Shown in pieces: positions 17,389 to 25,140 of a DNA stretch of 64,000 bases. Every line of letters starts with the position of its first letter. Position 1 is the stretch's first letter. The stretch is from JAICUF01 sp038250675. GTDB taxonomy: Bacteria > Gemmatimonadota > Gemmatimonadetes > Gemmatimonadales > GWC2-71-9. The notes below the pieces were generated by a model that worked only from the letters and a program-made list of their open reading frames with translations, did no database searches and was not told the origin of the DNA. Position numbers and translations under genes: made by a program. The stretch is taken from the NCBI GenBank assembly GCA_038250675.1, contig JBBSCB010000012.1, forward strand, positions 1 through 64,000, written 5' to 3'.

Positions 17389-17495
17389 GATCGCGCCTTC
17401 GGCCGCTGGTTCTTCCGGATCGTGGTCAACCGCGCCACAACGCGCTGGCCGAGGTGGCCGGCATGCTCGACATCACCGAGCCGGCGGTTCGCTCG
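17389..17495 (+). pseudogene. Collapsed remnant of an ECF sigma factor gene
   Basis: Two pieces of an ECF sigma factor stand almost side by side in different frames. The first is 'AFGRWFFRIVVNRA' (17392-17433), like the region-2 end 'FRAWLFRIVVNRAR'. The second is 'ALAEVAGMLDITEPAVRS' (from about 17441), like the region-4 helix-turn-helix 'LAEIAELLGIPEGTVRSRL'. The roughly 60-70 residues that normally separate them are missing, and no intact frame joins them. The flanking 17158-17388 and 17496-17575 contain no other gene that I can support. Confidence 0.5.
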
Positions 17496-17575
17496 ACCGG
17501 TGGGTGCGCCGGTCGCCACACGCCGAATCCGCAGCGCAGAGCTATGTTCCCTCGCCATCCCCCACGGAGATCCGC

Positions 17576-18526
17576 ATGCGCTTCCGCCGTCTCGCCGGCT
17601 GGGTTGCCGTCACCGTCTGCCTCATTGCGGCCGCGCTGCTGGTGGCGTTCGCCGTGAAGGATCCCGAGCGCCGCACGCTCGACGCCAAGGCCCGCGAGGG
17701 AGTCGCTGGCAGTTTCGTCTCGCTGCAGGACGGCGTGACCCACTACGAGACGGCGGGGCCGGACAGCGGGCGCGTCGTGGTGCTGGCCGCCGGCATGTCG
17801 GTCCCCGCGTACATCTGGGATCCACTCTTTCAGACGCTGGCCGACTCCGGCTACCGCGTCATCCGCTACGACTACTATGGGCGCGGCTGGTCCGACCGGC
17901 CGGCCATCGACTATTCGCAGGATCTGTACGTGCGGCAGCTCGCCGGCCTCCTGGATTCGCTGGGTGTGCCGGGCCCGGTCACGCTGGGCGGCGTGTCGTT
18001 CGGCGGCAGCGTGATCACGGGGTTTGCCGCGCGACACCCCGATCGTGTGCGGTCGCTCATCTACGTCGATCCGGGCATCGTGGCGCCGTTCACGCCGCCA
18101 TTGAAGCTCCGCTCATCGCTGCGCTGGAACATCGACATGATCCTGGGCGGCGGCAGCGATGCGATGGCCACCGGTCAGCTCGACGACTTCCTCCATCCGG
18201 AGCGGCAGCCAGATTGGGTCGCGCGCTATCGAGTGCAGCAGCGGCTCAAGGGAACGCGGGCCGCGATCCGTGCGGCGCGAATGGGCATTGCCACCGGGCC
18301 GGATGTACGGGAGCAGCTCCGCCGGGTCGGCACGGTGGCGCGGCCGGTGCTGCTCATCTGGGGCCGGGAAGATCACACCGTGCCGATCGCCCGGAGCGAT
18401 TCGGTGCGCGCCGCCCTTCCGCTGGCGGTGTGGGTGCCGGTCGACTCCGCGGGGCACCTGCCGTTCATCGAGCGGCCCGACGTGGTGGTACCGGCGGTGA
18501 TGGCCTTTCTTCGGGCCGGCGGGTGA
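17576..18526 (+). CDS. Membrane-anchored alpha/beta hydrolase
   Basis: A 316-aa serine hydrolase. A hydrophobic N-terminal segment (about residues 8-25) exports or anchors it. The fold then shows the strand 'VVVLAAGMSVPAYIWDPLF', the 'YDYYGRGWSD' turn, the nucleophile elbow 'GGVSFGGS', the acid in 'IWGREDHTVP' and the catalytic His in 'DSAGHLPFIE'. All triad residues are present. The ATG at 17576 has a GGAG ribosome-binding site nearby and starts directly at the signal segment, so the longer upstream frame was rejected. Its end lies 1 base from the end of the convergent amidohydrolase gene. Substrate cannot be read from the sequence; an esterase or epoxide-hydrolase-like activity is possible. 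Confidence 0.85.
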   Translation: MRFRRLAGWVAVTVCLIAAALLVAFAVKDPERRTLDAKAREGVAGSFVSLQDGVTHYETAGPDSGRVVVLAAGMSVPAYIWDPLFQTLADSGYRVIRYDYYGRGWSDRPAIDYSQDLYVRQLAGLLDSLGVPGPVTLGGVSFGGSVITGFAARHPDRVRSLIYVDPGIVAPFTPPLKLRSSLRWNIDMILGGGSDAMATGQLDDFLHPERQPDWVARYRVQQRLKGTRAAIRAARMGIATGPDVREQLRRVGTVARPVLLIWGREDHTVPIARSDSVRAALPLAVWVPVDSAGHLPFIERPDVVVPAVMAFLRAGG

Positions 18527-18527
18527 C

Positions 18528-19814
18528 TCAGCGTACCCGCACGCCATCCTTGTAAACCGCCGCGACCCGGCGGAGCGCCGTGATGTCCCGGGTGGGGTCG
18601 CCCGTCACGGCGACGAGATCGGCCAGGTAACCGGGCACGATCCGCCCCAGCCGATCGTCGACGTGAAAGGTCCTGGCGTTGCCGCTCGTGGCGGACCGGA
18701 GCGCCGCCAGCGGCGTCATGCCGTATTCCACCATGAGCTCGAGTTCGTGTACGTTCTCGCCGTGGGCAAAGACGCCTACGTCACCCCCGAAACAGATGTT
18801 CACGCCCGCATCGAGCGCCGCCTTGAAGCTGGCGTGCTTCTCGGTCACGCTGCGCGGCACCGCCCCCTGCCCCTTCCTCCAGCCCTGGAAATAATCGGCG
18901 TAGGCCTCGCCCGCGGCGAGCGTGGGACAGAGCGTGACGCCGTGCTCCTTCATGAGCCGGAAGACATCGGGTGTGCCCGCATCGCCATGCTCGACGGTCT
19001 CGACGCCGGCGAGAATCGCGCGGCGCATACCCTCCGCCGTCGTTGCGTGCGCCGCCACCGGGCGGCCGTAGCCGCGTGCGGTCTCCACTGCCGTGCGCAG
19101 CTCGTCGAGGGTGAACGTCGCCATCGCCTGGCCGCTGGGGCCGACGCCGTAGTCGGCGTAGACCTTTACCCAGTCCGCGCCCCGTCCGATCTGGCTTCGC
19201 ACCAGCCGCGCGATCTCGTCGCTCCCGCTCGCCTCCTCAGCCCCCTGGGGCGGGTCGAAGGCGTAGTTGGCCCGGCGGGGCCCGTAGGCGCCGGTCGCCA
19301 CGATGGCACGGGTGACCACGATCATGCGCGGCCCGGGCACCACCCCGCGCAGGATGGCGCGCTTGAGCTGCACGTCGTTGTCCAGCGCGCCCTCGGTTCC
19401 CAGATCACGCGTCGTGGTAACGCCGGCGCGGAGCGTCGCCGCGGCGTGCGCGACCGCTTCCGCCATCCGGTAGCCCAGCGGCTCCTTCAGCACCTGATCG
19501 TCCCAGAGCGTCTCGTTGTACGGGTGCAGAAAGAGATGCGAATGTCCCTCGATCAGGCCCGGTATGAGCGTCGTGCCCGGCAGCACGATACGCTCGGCGC
19601 CGGCGGCAGCGACGCGGTCGGCCGGGCCCGCCGCCTCGATCCGATTCCCGGCAAGCATCACCACCCAGCCGCGCTCGGGGGCGTTGGCCGCGCCGTCCCA
19701 GACGGCATCGGGCACCAGGAGCACATGGCGCGTGGAGTCGGCGGCACGAGCCGGCTGCTGGGCGAGCGCAGGAACGGCACAGGCGAGGAGCAACGCGAGG
19801 GGACGGCACATCAT
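18528..19814 (-). CDS. Secreted metal-dependent amidohydrolase
   Basis: A 428-aa protein with a signal peptide ending at 'ALAQQ' (about residue 20). The amidohydrolase metal site is complete: HxH in 'EGHSHLF', the bridging Lys in 'DWVKVYAD', His in 'VAAHATT', His in 'VEHGDAG' and Asp in 'FGGDVGVF'. The C-terminal 'GRIVPGYLADLVAVTGDPTRD' is the usual small beta domain. Family members include prolidase-like dipeptidases and imidazolonepropionase-like enzymes. Secreted forms are common in Gemmatimonadota and often act on peptides. Start: first of two adjacent ATGs at the signal peptide. It is divergent from the GNAT gene with a gap of 92 bases, where TACAAT at 19840-19845 could be a -10 box. Confidence 0.88.
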   Translation of the reverse strand: MMCRPLALLLACAVPALAQQPARAADSTRHVLLVPDAVWDGAANAPERGWVVMLAGNRIEAAGPADRVAAAGAERIVLPGTTLIPGLIEGHSHLFLHPYNETLWDDQVLKEPLGYRMAEAVAHAAATLRAGVTTTRDLGTEGALDNDVQLKRAILRGVVPGPRMIVVTRAIVATGAYGPRRANYAFDPPQGAEEASGSDEIARLVRSQIGRGADWVKVYADYGVGPSGQAMATFTLDELRTAVETARGYGRPVAAHATTAEGMRRAILAGVETVEHGDAGTPDVFRLMKEHGVTLCPTLAAGEAYADYFQGWRKGQGAVPRSVTEKHASFKAALDAGVNICFGGDVGVFAHGENVHELELMVEYGMTPLAALRSATSGNARTFHVDDRLGRIVPGYLADLVAVTGDPTRDITALRRVAAVYKDGVRVR

Positions 19815-19906
19815 ATGAGAATCCTGGCGGCTGGGGTGATACAATTTACGCCGTCGGCAGCGAGGCGCACCGGGCCCGCCCCTTTTCCCTGGCGAACGGA
19901 CATCCG

Positions 19907-20368
19907 ATGACATTGCGAGAGGCACGACCCGACGACTGGCCCGCGATCGAGGAGCTCACGCGGCGCCTCGCCGATTTTGAGCGTCCACCGGGTCGCACCG
20001 CCCGCGAGATCTCGGTGGCGGATCACGCCATCCTTCGGGCGCAGTTCGCCGCTCCCGATGCCGCGGTGCTGTTTCTGGTGTGGGCTGCGCCTGACGGAGA
20101 GGTGCTGGGTACCGTGTTTGCCAACACCCGGCGCGACTACTTCACCGGAAATGCGCACGCCTATGTCGAGGTCCTGGCTGTGGCCGAGTGGGCCGCCGGC
20201 CGCGGGGTGGCGCGGGCGCTGATGGAAGCGGTGGAGGCGTGGGGACGTGGGCTGGGCATGGTGCGGGTGGATCTCTCGGTGTTCGCGGCCAATCGCCGGG
20301 CACGCGGGCTGTACGAGCACCTGGGGTACCACGCAGAAATCGTGAGGTACGCCAAGCCGCTCGGGTAG
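19907..20368 (+). CDS. GNAT-family N-acetyltransferase
   Basis: A 153-aa single-domain acetyltransferase using acetyl-CoA. It has the N-terminal 'LREARPDDWPAIEELTRRL', strand 4 'AYVEVLAVAEWAAGRGVARALMEAV' with the acetyl-CoA pyrophosphate loop (here 'AAGRGVA'), and the motif-B end 'VFAANRRARGLYEHLGYH'. Length and order are standard for GNATs. The substrate (amine, amino acid or protein N-terminus) cannot be told from sequence. It stands between a divergent amidohydrolase and a downstream outer-membrane-type gene, with no evident functional link. Confidence 0.85.
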   Translation: MTLREARPDDWPAIEELTRRLADFERPPGRTAREISVADHAILRAQFAAPDAAVLFLVWAAPDGEVLGTVFANTRRDYFTGNAHAYVEVLAVAEWAAGRGVARALMEAVEAWGRGLGMVRVDLSVFAANRRARGLYEHLGYHAEIVRYAKPLG

Positions 20369-20451
20369 CGGATCGCATCGACGACCCTCATACATGCAAC
20401 CTTCTTCCGGCAAAGGGCGTCATATGTGAAGACACCTTCCGGGACTCGTGC

Positions 20452-23148
20452 ATGCGCGGTTACTTCGGAATCGTCGCGGCGCTCGCCGCGGCCGGGCCGC
20501 TCTGTGCCCAGCAGGCCGCCATCCATCCAACGCCACCGCCCCAGGTCGGTGCCGTGCGGCTGTCCACTCCGATCACGCTCGATGGCCGCCTCGATGAGGA
20601 GGCCTGGCATACCGCGCCCGCCGCCAGCGGCTTCCTCCAGAGCCAGCCGCATCAGGGCGAGCCAGCGGTCGAGCGCACCGAGGTCCGGTTCGCCTTCGAC
20701 GACGAGGCGCTCTACATCGGTGCGCGGATGTACGACACGGAGGGGGCGCGTGGCGTGCAGACCCGGCTGGTCCGCCGCGATGCCGAAGCCGATGCCGACT
20801 TCCTCGAGATCATCTTTGACACGTTCCACGATCACCTCGGTCGCACCATCCTTCAGGTCAATCCATCGGGCGTCCGCACCGACGCGTACGGGCCGGGCGG
20901 CTCGAATCCCGATCCCTCATGGGACCCGATCTGGACGGTGCGGACCCGGATCGACTCGCTCGGCTGGACCGCCGAGATCCGCATCCCCTTCTCGCAGGTC
21001 CGCTACCCAGGGACTCCGGACCAGACCTGGGGGCTTGAGATCTGGCGCCAGGAAAATCGCACCAACGAGTTGTCGCAGTGGTCGTTCTGGCGGCTCAACG
21101 AGAGCGGCGGCCCCCAGCGCTTTGGCCACCTCACCGGCCTGAAGATCTCGGCCTCGCCGGAGCGCGCGGAAATCCTGCCGTACGTCGTGGGCCGCTCCAG
21201 CAACCACCCGGCCGGCGACCCGGCCGACCCTTTCAACGACCCCCACAAGCTGGACGGGCGCATCGGTGTGGACGGGAAGGTGCTGCTCACGTCCAACCTC
21301 ACCCTCAACGCGACAATCAATCCGGACTTTGGCCAGGTGGAGGTGGATCCGGCGGTGGTGAACCTGAGCGCATTCGAGACCTTCTTCGACGAGCGGCGGC
21401 CATTCTTCGTCGAGGGATCGGGGCTGTTCTCGTTCGGCGGGTTCAACTGCTTCTTCTGCTCCAACGTGTCGGGCCTGTCGCTCTTCTACTCCCGCCGGAT
21501 CGGCCGGAGCCCACAAAGCGCCGGCAATGCCTTCGCCGCCGGGCCCTACGCCGATGTGCCGGGAAACAGCACCATTCTCGGCGCCGCCAAGCTGACGGGG
21601 CGGACCCAGTCGGGCTGGTCCATCGGCGTGCTGGACGCGCTGACCGGCCAGGCCGACGCGACAGTGGCCCAGACCGACGGCAGTCGGAGAAGCGTCACCG
21701 TCGAGCCGCTGACCAACTACTTCGTGGCGCGTCTGGCCCGCGACCTCCGCGGCGGCAGCACCGTGATCCGGGGCATGGCCACGTCGGTCGTGCGGCGGCT
21801 CAACGATCCGCTCCTGGCGCGCGACCTGGGCAGCCACTCCGAGACCGCCGGGCTCTCGACCGACTGGTGGTTCGGGAAGCGGGAGTACCGGCTGATGGCC
21901 CAGGCGGCGGTGAGCGACGTGAGCGGGTCCGCCACCGCGATCAATCGGCTGCAGCGCTCCAGCGCGCGGTACTTCCAGCGGCCCGATCGCGGCAATGGAT
22001 CGAATGCCGTGTTCAGCAGTGCGTACGATTCAACGGCCACCTCGCTCCACGGCTATGCGGCCTACGTGCGGTTCGGCAAGGCGGCGGGCGACTGGCTCTG
22101 GGAAGCGCAGACCAACATCCGCTCGCCCGGCTTCGAGAACAACGACATCGGGTTCCTCACCCGCGCCGGCTACATCTGGATGGGCGGCAACGTGCTGCGC
22201 CAGTACACCGAGCCGACCCGGACCTATCGCTCGCTGAATTTCACCGCCGGCGGCCAGCAACAATTCAATTACGACTGGGACCGGACCGACCGTCAAACCC
22301 AGCTCTACGGCTCGATGCAGGCACTCAACTACTGGCAGGGATCGGCGTTCTGGATCCATCGGTGGACCAATCTCGATGACGGACTCACCCGCGGCGGCCC
22401 GGTGGTGAAGCGTCAGGGGTCCGATTTCTTCGAGAGCTCGATCTCGAGCGATTCGCGCAAAAGCGTGGTCATCAACACCGACGCGTCATACGGCATCGGC
22501 CGTGAGGGAACCCATGGCTGGTCGGTGAGCACTGTGCTGCAGTGGCGGCCGGTGTCCAATCTCCTGCTTTCGGCGGGCCCCGGGTACAGCTACGACGAGA
22601 CCCCGGCCCAGTACGTCACCGCGGTGAATGATCCAACTGCGACGGCGTTCTACGGCCGGCGCTACGTTTTTGCCAGCGTCGCCCAGCGAACGCTCTCCAT
22701 GGACACACGGGTCAACGTCACCTTCACGCCCAATCTGACGCTCGAGCTGTTCGCGCAACCGTTCGTCGCAAGCGGCGCGTACGACCGATACAAGGAATTC
22801 GCCGCGCCACGGGAACTACGAAAGGTGGTGTACGGTCAGGACGCCGGTACGATTACGTCGGCCGACAACAACGGCACCCGGCAGTTCACGGTGGATCCGG
22901 ACGGCGGCGGCCCGGCGGCGCCGTTCACCTTCAACGATCCCAACTTCACGGTGCGCTCACTCCGCGGCAACGCCGTGCTCCGCTGGGAGTACCGGCCGGG
23001 CTCGACCCTCTTCCTGGTCTGGACCCAGTCGCGCGGGGACCAGCTGGCGGCAGGGAATCTCCAGGTGGGGCGCGACGTCGGCGCGCTCTTCAGCGCACCG
23101 GCCGAAAACATCTTCCTGGTTAAGGTCAACTGGTGGCTGGGACTGTGA
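20452..23148 (+). CDS. DUF5916-type outer-membrane protein with CBM9-like N-terminal domain
   Basis: An 898-aa exported protein. The signal peptide (about residues 1-20, 'ALAAAGPLCAQ') is followed by a carbohydrate-binding-9-like domain ('PITLDGRLDEEAWHTAP', 'EVRFAFDDEALYIGARMYD', 'GWTAEIRIPFSQVRY'), then a long region rich in aromatic alternating strands that ends in 'NIFLVKVNWWLGL', as expected for an outer-membrane beta barrel. Conserved DUF5916 features include 'ATINPDFGQVEVDPAVVNL' and 'ETFFDERRPFFVEG'. Members are frequent in Gemmatimonadota and Bacteroidota; the role is unproven, with uptake of a complex substrate suspected. A Cys-rich patch ('FNCFFCSN') may form a disulfide. The start was set at the ATG at 20452, directly at the signal peptide. 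Confidence 0.85.
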   Translation: MRGYFGIVAALAAAGPLCAQQAAIHPTPPPQVGAVRLSTPITLDGRLDEEAWHTAPAASGFLQSQPHQGEPAVERTEVRFAFDDEALYIGARMYDTEGARGVQTRLVRRDAEADADFLEIIFDTFHDHLGRTILQVNPSGVRTDAYGPGGSNPDPSWDPIWTVRTRIDSLGWTAEIRIPFSQVRYPGTPDQTWGLEIWRQENRTNELSQWSFWRLNESGGPQRFGHLTGLKISASPERAEILPYVVGRSSNHPAGDPADPFNDPHKLDGRIGVDGKVLLTSNLTLNATINPDFGQVEVDPAVVNLSAFETFFDERRPFFVEGSGLFSFGGFNCFFCSNVSGLSLFYSRRIGRSPQSAGNAFAAGPYADVPGNSTILGAAKLTGRTQSGWSIGVLDALTGQADATVAQTDGSRRSVTVEPLTNYFVARLARDLRGGSTVIRGMATSVVRRLNDPLLARDLGSHSETAGLSTDWWFGKREYRLMAQAAVSDVSGSATAINRLQRSSARYFQRPDRGNGSNAVFSSAYDSTATSLHGYAAYVRFGKAAGDWLWEAQTNIRSPGFENNDIGFLTRAGYIWMGGNVLRQYTEPTRTYRSLNFTAGGQQQFNYDWDRTDRQTQLYGSMQALNYWQGSAFWIHRWTNLDDGLTRGGPVVKRQGSDFFESSISSDSRKSVVINTDASYGIGREGTHGWSVSTVLQWRPVSNLLLSAGPGYSYDETPAQYVTAVNDPTATAFYGRRYVFASVAQRTLSMDTRVNVTFTPNLTLELFAQPFVASGAYDRYKEFAAPRELRKVVYGQDAGTITSADNNGTRQFTVDPDGGGPAAPFTFNDPNFTVRSLRGNAVLRWEYRPGSTLFLVWTQSRGDQLAAGNLQVGRDVGALFSAPAENIFLVKVNWWLGL

Positions 23149-23167
23149 GGCGGACGGTGGCGTTCCG

Positions 23168-23797
23168 CTAATCCAGGAAGGTCCGCGTGCGGACGTGCGC
23201 GACGTCCACGATGCGCTCGCCCTCGGCGGTCACGATGGCGAGCGCCCGCTCGGTACTCCAGCGGGAGTCCACCAGATACCACACGTTTTCATCCAGCATG
23301 CGGTAGGCCCAGGCAAAGGCGGGCCGCACCCGGGCCTCGATCCGGAGCCCGTGCGGCCGCTCGGCGTGGATCGGCTGGTTCTGGTAGTCGGTGAGGAGCG
23401 TCAGCAGCTCATCGTCGGAAAAGGCGTCCAGATTGGGGCGGCCACTTGGCACGAGCGCGTATGCCCCGATGGACGAGACGAATCGCAGCCACCGCGTCGT
23501 CACGCCGTCCTGGTCGAACGGCACCATTCCGGCCACCCATTGCGTGCCGTCCGGGTTCCGCAGAATCCGCGCGCCGTCGCCGCGGCAGAGCTCCACCATG
23601 CTCGGTGCCAGCGGAATGTAGGTTTCGGCGTCGTCCGGCATCGCGTCGAACGGCCGCACGAGGATCCGCCCGTCCGGCAGCGCCGGGGTGAGCCCGTCGC
23701 CCAGCACGTCGTACCACGCGCCGTGCGCAAGATGGTAGACGTCAGGCGCGTCGAGCCGCAGTCGTGCCCGCGTCTGCGGGCGTCCCGGGAGCGTCAA
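23168..23797 (-). CDS. Hypothetical protein coupled to the dockerin-like lipoprotein
   Basis: A 209-aa soluble protein of unknown family. It starts at a TTG overlapping the stop codon of the upstream lipoprotein gene (TTGA), so the two are probably translated together. Visible features are an even mix of charged and aromatic residues, the segment 'LAPSMVELCRGDGARILRNP' and a C-terminal strand pair ('VWYLVDSRWSTERALAIV', 'ERIVDVAHVRTRTF'). It has no signal peptide and no known catalytic motif that I can recognise. Confidence 0.6.
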   Translation of the reverse strand: MTLPGRPQTRARLRLDAPDVYHLAHGAWYDVLGDGLTPALPDGRILVRPFDAMPDDAETYIPLAPSMVELCRGDGARILRNPDGTQWVAGMVPFDQDGVTTRWLRFVSSIGAYALVPSGRPNLDAFSDDELLTLLTDYQNQPIHAERPHGLRIEARVRPAFAWAYRMLDENVWYLVDSRWSTERALAIVTAEGERIVDVAHVRTRTFLD

Positions 23798-24579
23798 TAC
23801 GACACCGCGTAGCGGCTGAAGCCGGGAATGTCGGCGCGAACCGTCTGGGTCGATGGGGCAATGGCGGAGGCCAGCCGCAGGAACAGCCCGCCGGCCGTCG
23901 CCTGGTGCCAGATGCCGAAGTGGGCCACCAGCGCCGAATCGGCCGCGTCCACCTGGCCGTCCTGATTCAGGTCGCCGCCGGCCACCCCGTAGTTGATCCG
24001 GAGCTCCGCCGGCTTTGACGCCGTGAAGCGGAGACCGGACGGCTCAAACTCGAAGAGGAGCTGTGTGCGATCCACCAGCCGGACCGTGATCAGCACGGAA
24101 TCGCCGGCCACGAACGGGCGACCGTCCGGCCATGCGAGCAGCGAGTTCTTCCAGACAGTCAGCCGCACGTACTCCGAGCCCAGCGGCGAGCCGGGCGCGC
24201 CGGCATCCTGATTTCCGTTGCCGTTGCCGCCATTCCCATTTCCATCCCCGTGGCCGTGGCCGTCGTCATGCTCGTGGTCTCCGCCGTCGAACGCCGGCGA
24301 TCCCGCCGGGTTGGCAAAGAACAGGCTCACGCTGCGGTCCTGGTCGTTCCGCGCATAGAAGCTCGCGGTGTCGTAGACGGGAGCAGGTGCCGAGGCGGAC
24401 ACCGCCACTGGGTGCATGGCCGTATCGGGCAGCTCGACGGGACCGAGTGGGGTCGTTGCGGTGAACGTTTCCGGCGACGAGGGAGCGCCCGAACTCGGAC
24501 TGAAGCCGTCCGAGGCGCAGGCCGCCACAGCGGCCAGTGTCAGGACGAGGATGGCGCGGTGACAGGATACGGCGGACAT
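23794..24579 (-). CDS. Lipoprotein with His/Asp/Gly/Asn-rich linker and dockerin-like EF-hand
   Basis: A 261-aa lipoprotein: the signal 'AILVLTLAAVAACASDG' carries a lipobox ending at Cys. Mid-protein there is a low-complexity stretch ('DHEHDDGHGHGDGNGNGG' and onward), suited to metal binding or to acting as a flexible spacer. It is followed by a strand-rich domain ('YVRLTVWKNSLLAWPDGRPF') and the calcium-loop motif 'GGDLNQDGQVDAADSALV', characteristic of dockerin type I repeats (a single copy here). The ATG at 24577-24579 has an AAAGGA-type ribosome-binding site 8-12 bases upstream. A c-di-GMP-I-like riboswitch lies in its leader, so expression may respond to second-messenger level, as for other surface or adhesion proteins. 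Confidence 0.7.
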   Translation of the reverse strand: MSAVSCHRAILVLTLAAVAACASDGFSPSSGAPSSPETFTATTPLGPVELPDTAMHPVAVSASAPAPVYDTASFYARNDQDRSVSLFFANPAGSPAFDGGDHEHDDGHGHGDGNGNGGNGNGNQDAGAPGSPLGSEYVRLTVWKNSLLAWPDGRPFVAGDSVLITVRLVDRTQLLFEFEPSGLRFTASKPAELRINYGVAGGDLNQDGQVDAADSALVAHFGIWHQATAGGLFLRLASAIAPSTQTVRADIPGFSRYAVSY

Positions 24580-24683
24580 CGGGTCTTTCCTTTCAGCCAG
24601 CGGGCTCAACGAAAGAAACGCGGTACCTCCACAGGGCACTGGGGCCGAGGGAAGCACCGCGCGAGGCGCGTTGCGGATCCACC

Positions 24684-24764
24684 TTCGGCACCGAGCTATC
24701 TCGCGGCGACGATCGCCCCTCGAGACCTCAAGTTTTGCGGCCCCGGATCACTCCGGGTGTGCTC
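24684..24764 (-). ncRNA. Candidate c-di-GMP-I (GEMM-like) riboswitch in the lipoprotein leader
   Basis: Reading leftward, the leader folds as follows. A closing pair GCAC...GTGC encloses two hairpins. The first is CCCGGA-GTGA-TCCGGG, a perfect 6-bp stem with a GNRA tetraloop (24742-24757). The single-stranded joint GCCGCAAAACTT (24730-24741) resembles the GEMM core ACGCAAAGC. The second hairpin has a TCTCG/CGAGA stem topped by GGCGA/TCGCC, and it ends in ATAGCTCGGTGCCGA, comparable to the GEMM ending TAGC-x-GG-x-x-CCGA. The layout (tetraloop hairpin, CGCAAA joint, receptor hairpin, TAGC) is that of c-di-GMP-I aptamers. It ends about 100 bases before the start codon. The match was made by eye, and several consensus bases differ. 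Confidence 0.5.
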
Positions 24765-25140
24765 TTATCGGGTAGAACTATTTTTTTGACCATGGCAACG
24801 ACTGTCGCTGCCGGGCCGATGGATATGCAAAAAGGAAACCGCGGCCGGCCGCGGGAGTGACCCGTTTCTTGACACGCCAACGTCTGCAGCCAGCCAAGTC
24901 CAAGCGGGAGCGGGCGCTGGGCCGCGCACGCGCCTGGTCGCGCTGCGCATAACCGTCGCGAAGGCAGTCAGCGGCAGCGCCATCGGCGGGGCGATGCGTC
25001 TGACCGCGCTGCACCGATTCGGTCAGGGTGCCGCACCAGTGCCGCGACACCGTTGTCCGCCGGCTTTCATTATGTTTCCGATCGTTGCCGTCCTGCGCCC
25101 GCCAGTCACCGGCTGACCACACGAGACAGGGGTACTCGAA
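24765..25140. other. Divergent intergenic region with a 16-bp perfect palindrome
   Basis: The gap between the lipoprotein leader and the histidine kinase gene. It contains a T-run at 24780-24787, a perfect GC palindrome of 16 bp at 24839-24854 (CCGCGGCCGGCCGCGG) and no gene that I can support. Short open frames here have no recognisable domain. The palindrome may be a regulator site or a 5' hairpin for the kinase transcript. Confidence 0.4.

Noticed and set aside
24778..24860. Rightward leader before the histidine kinase considered as a second riboswitch
   Set aside because: Apart from the T-run and the GC palindrome I could not fit it to any known aptamer.
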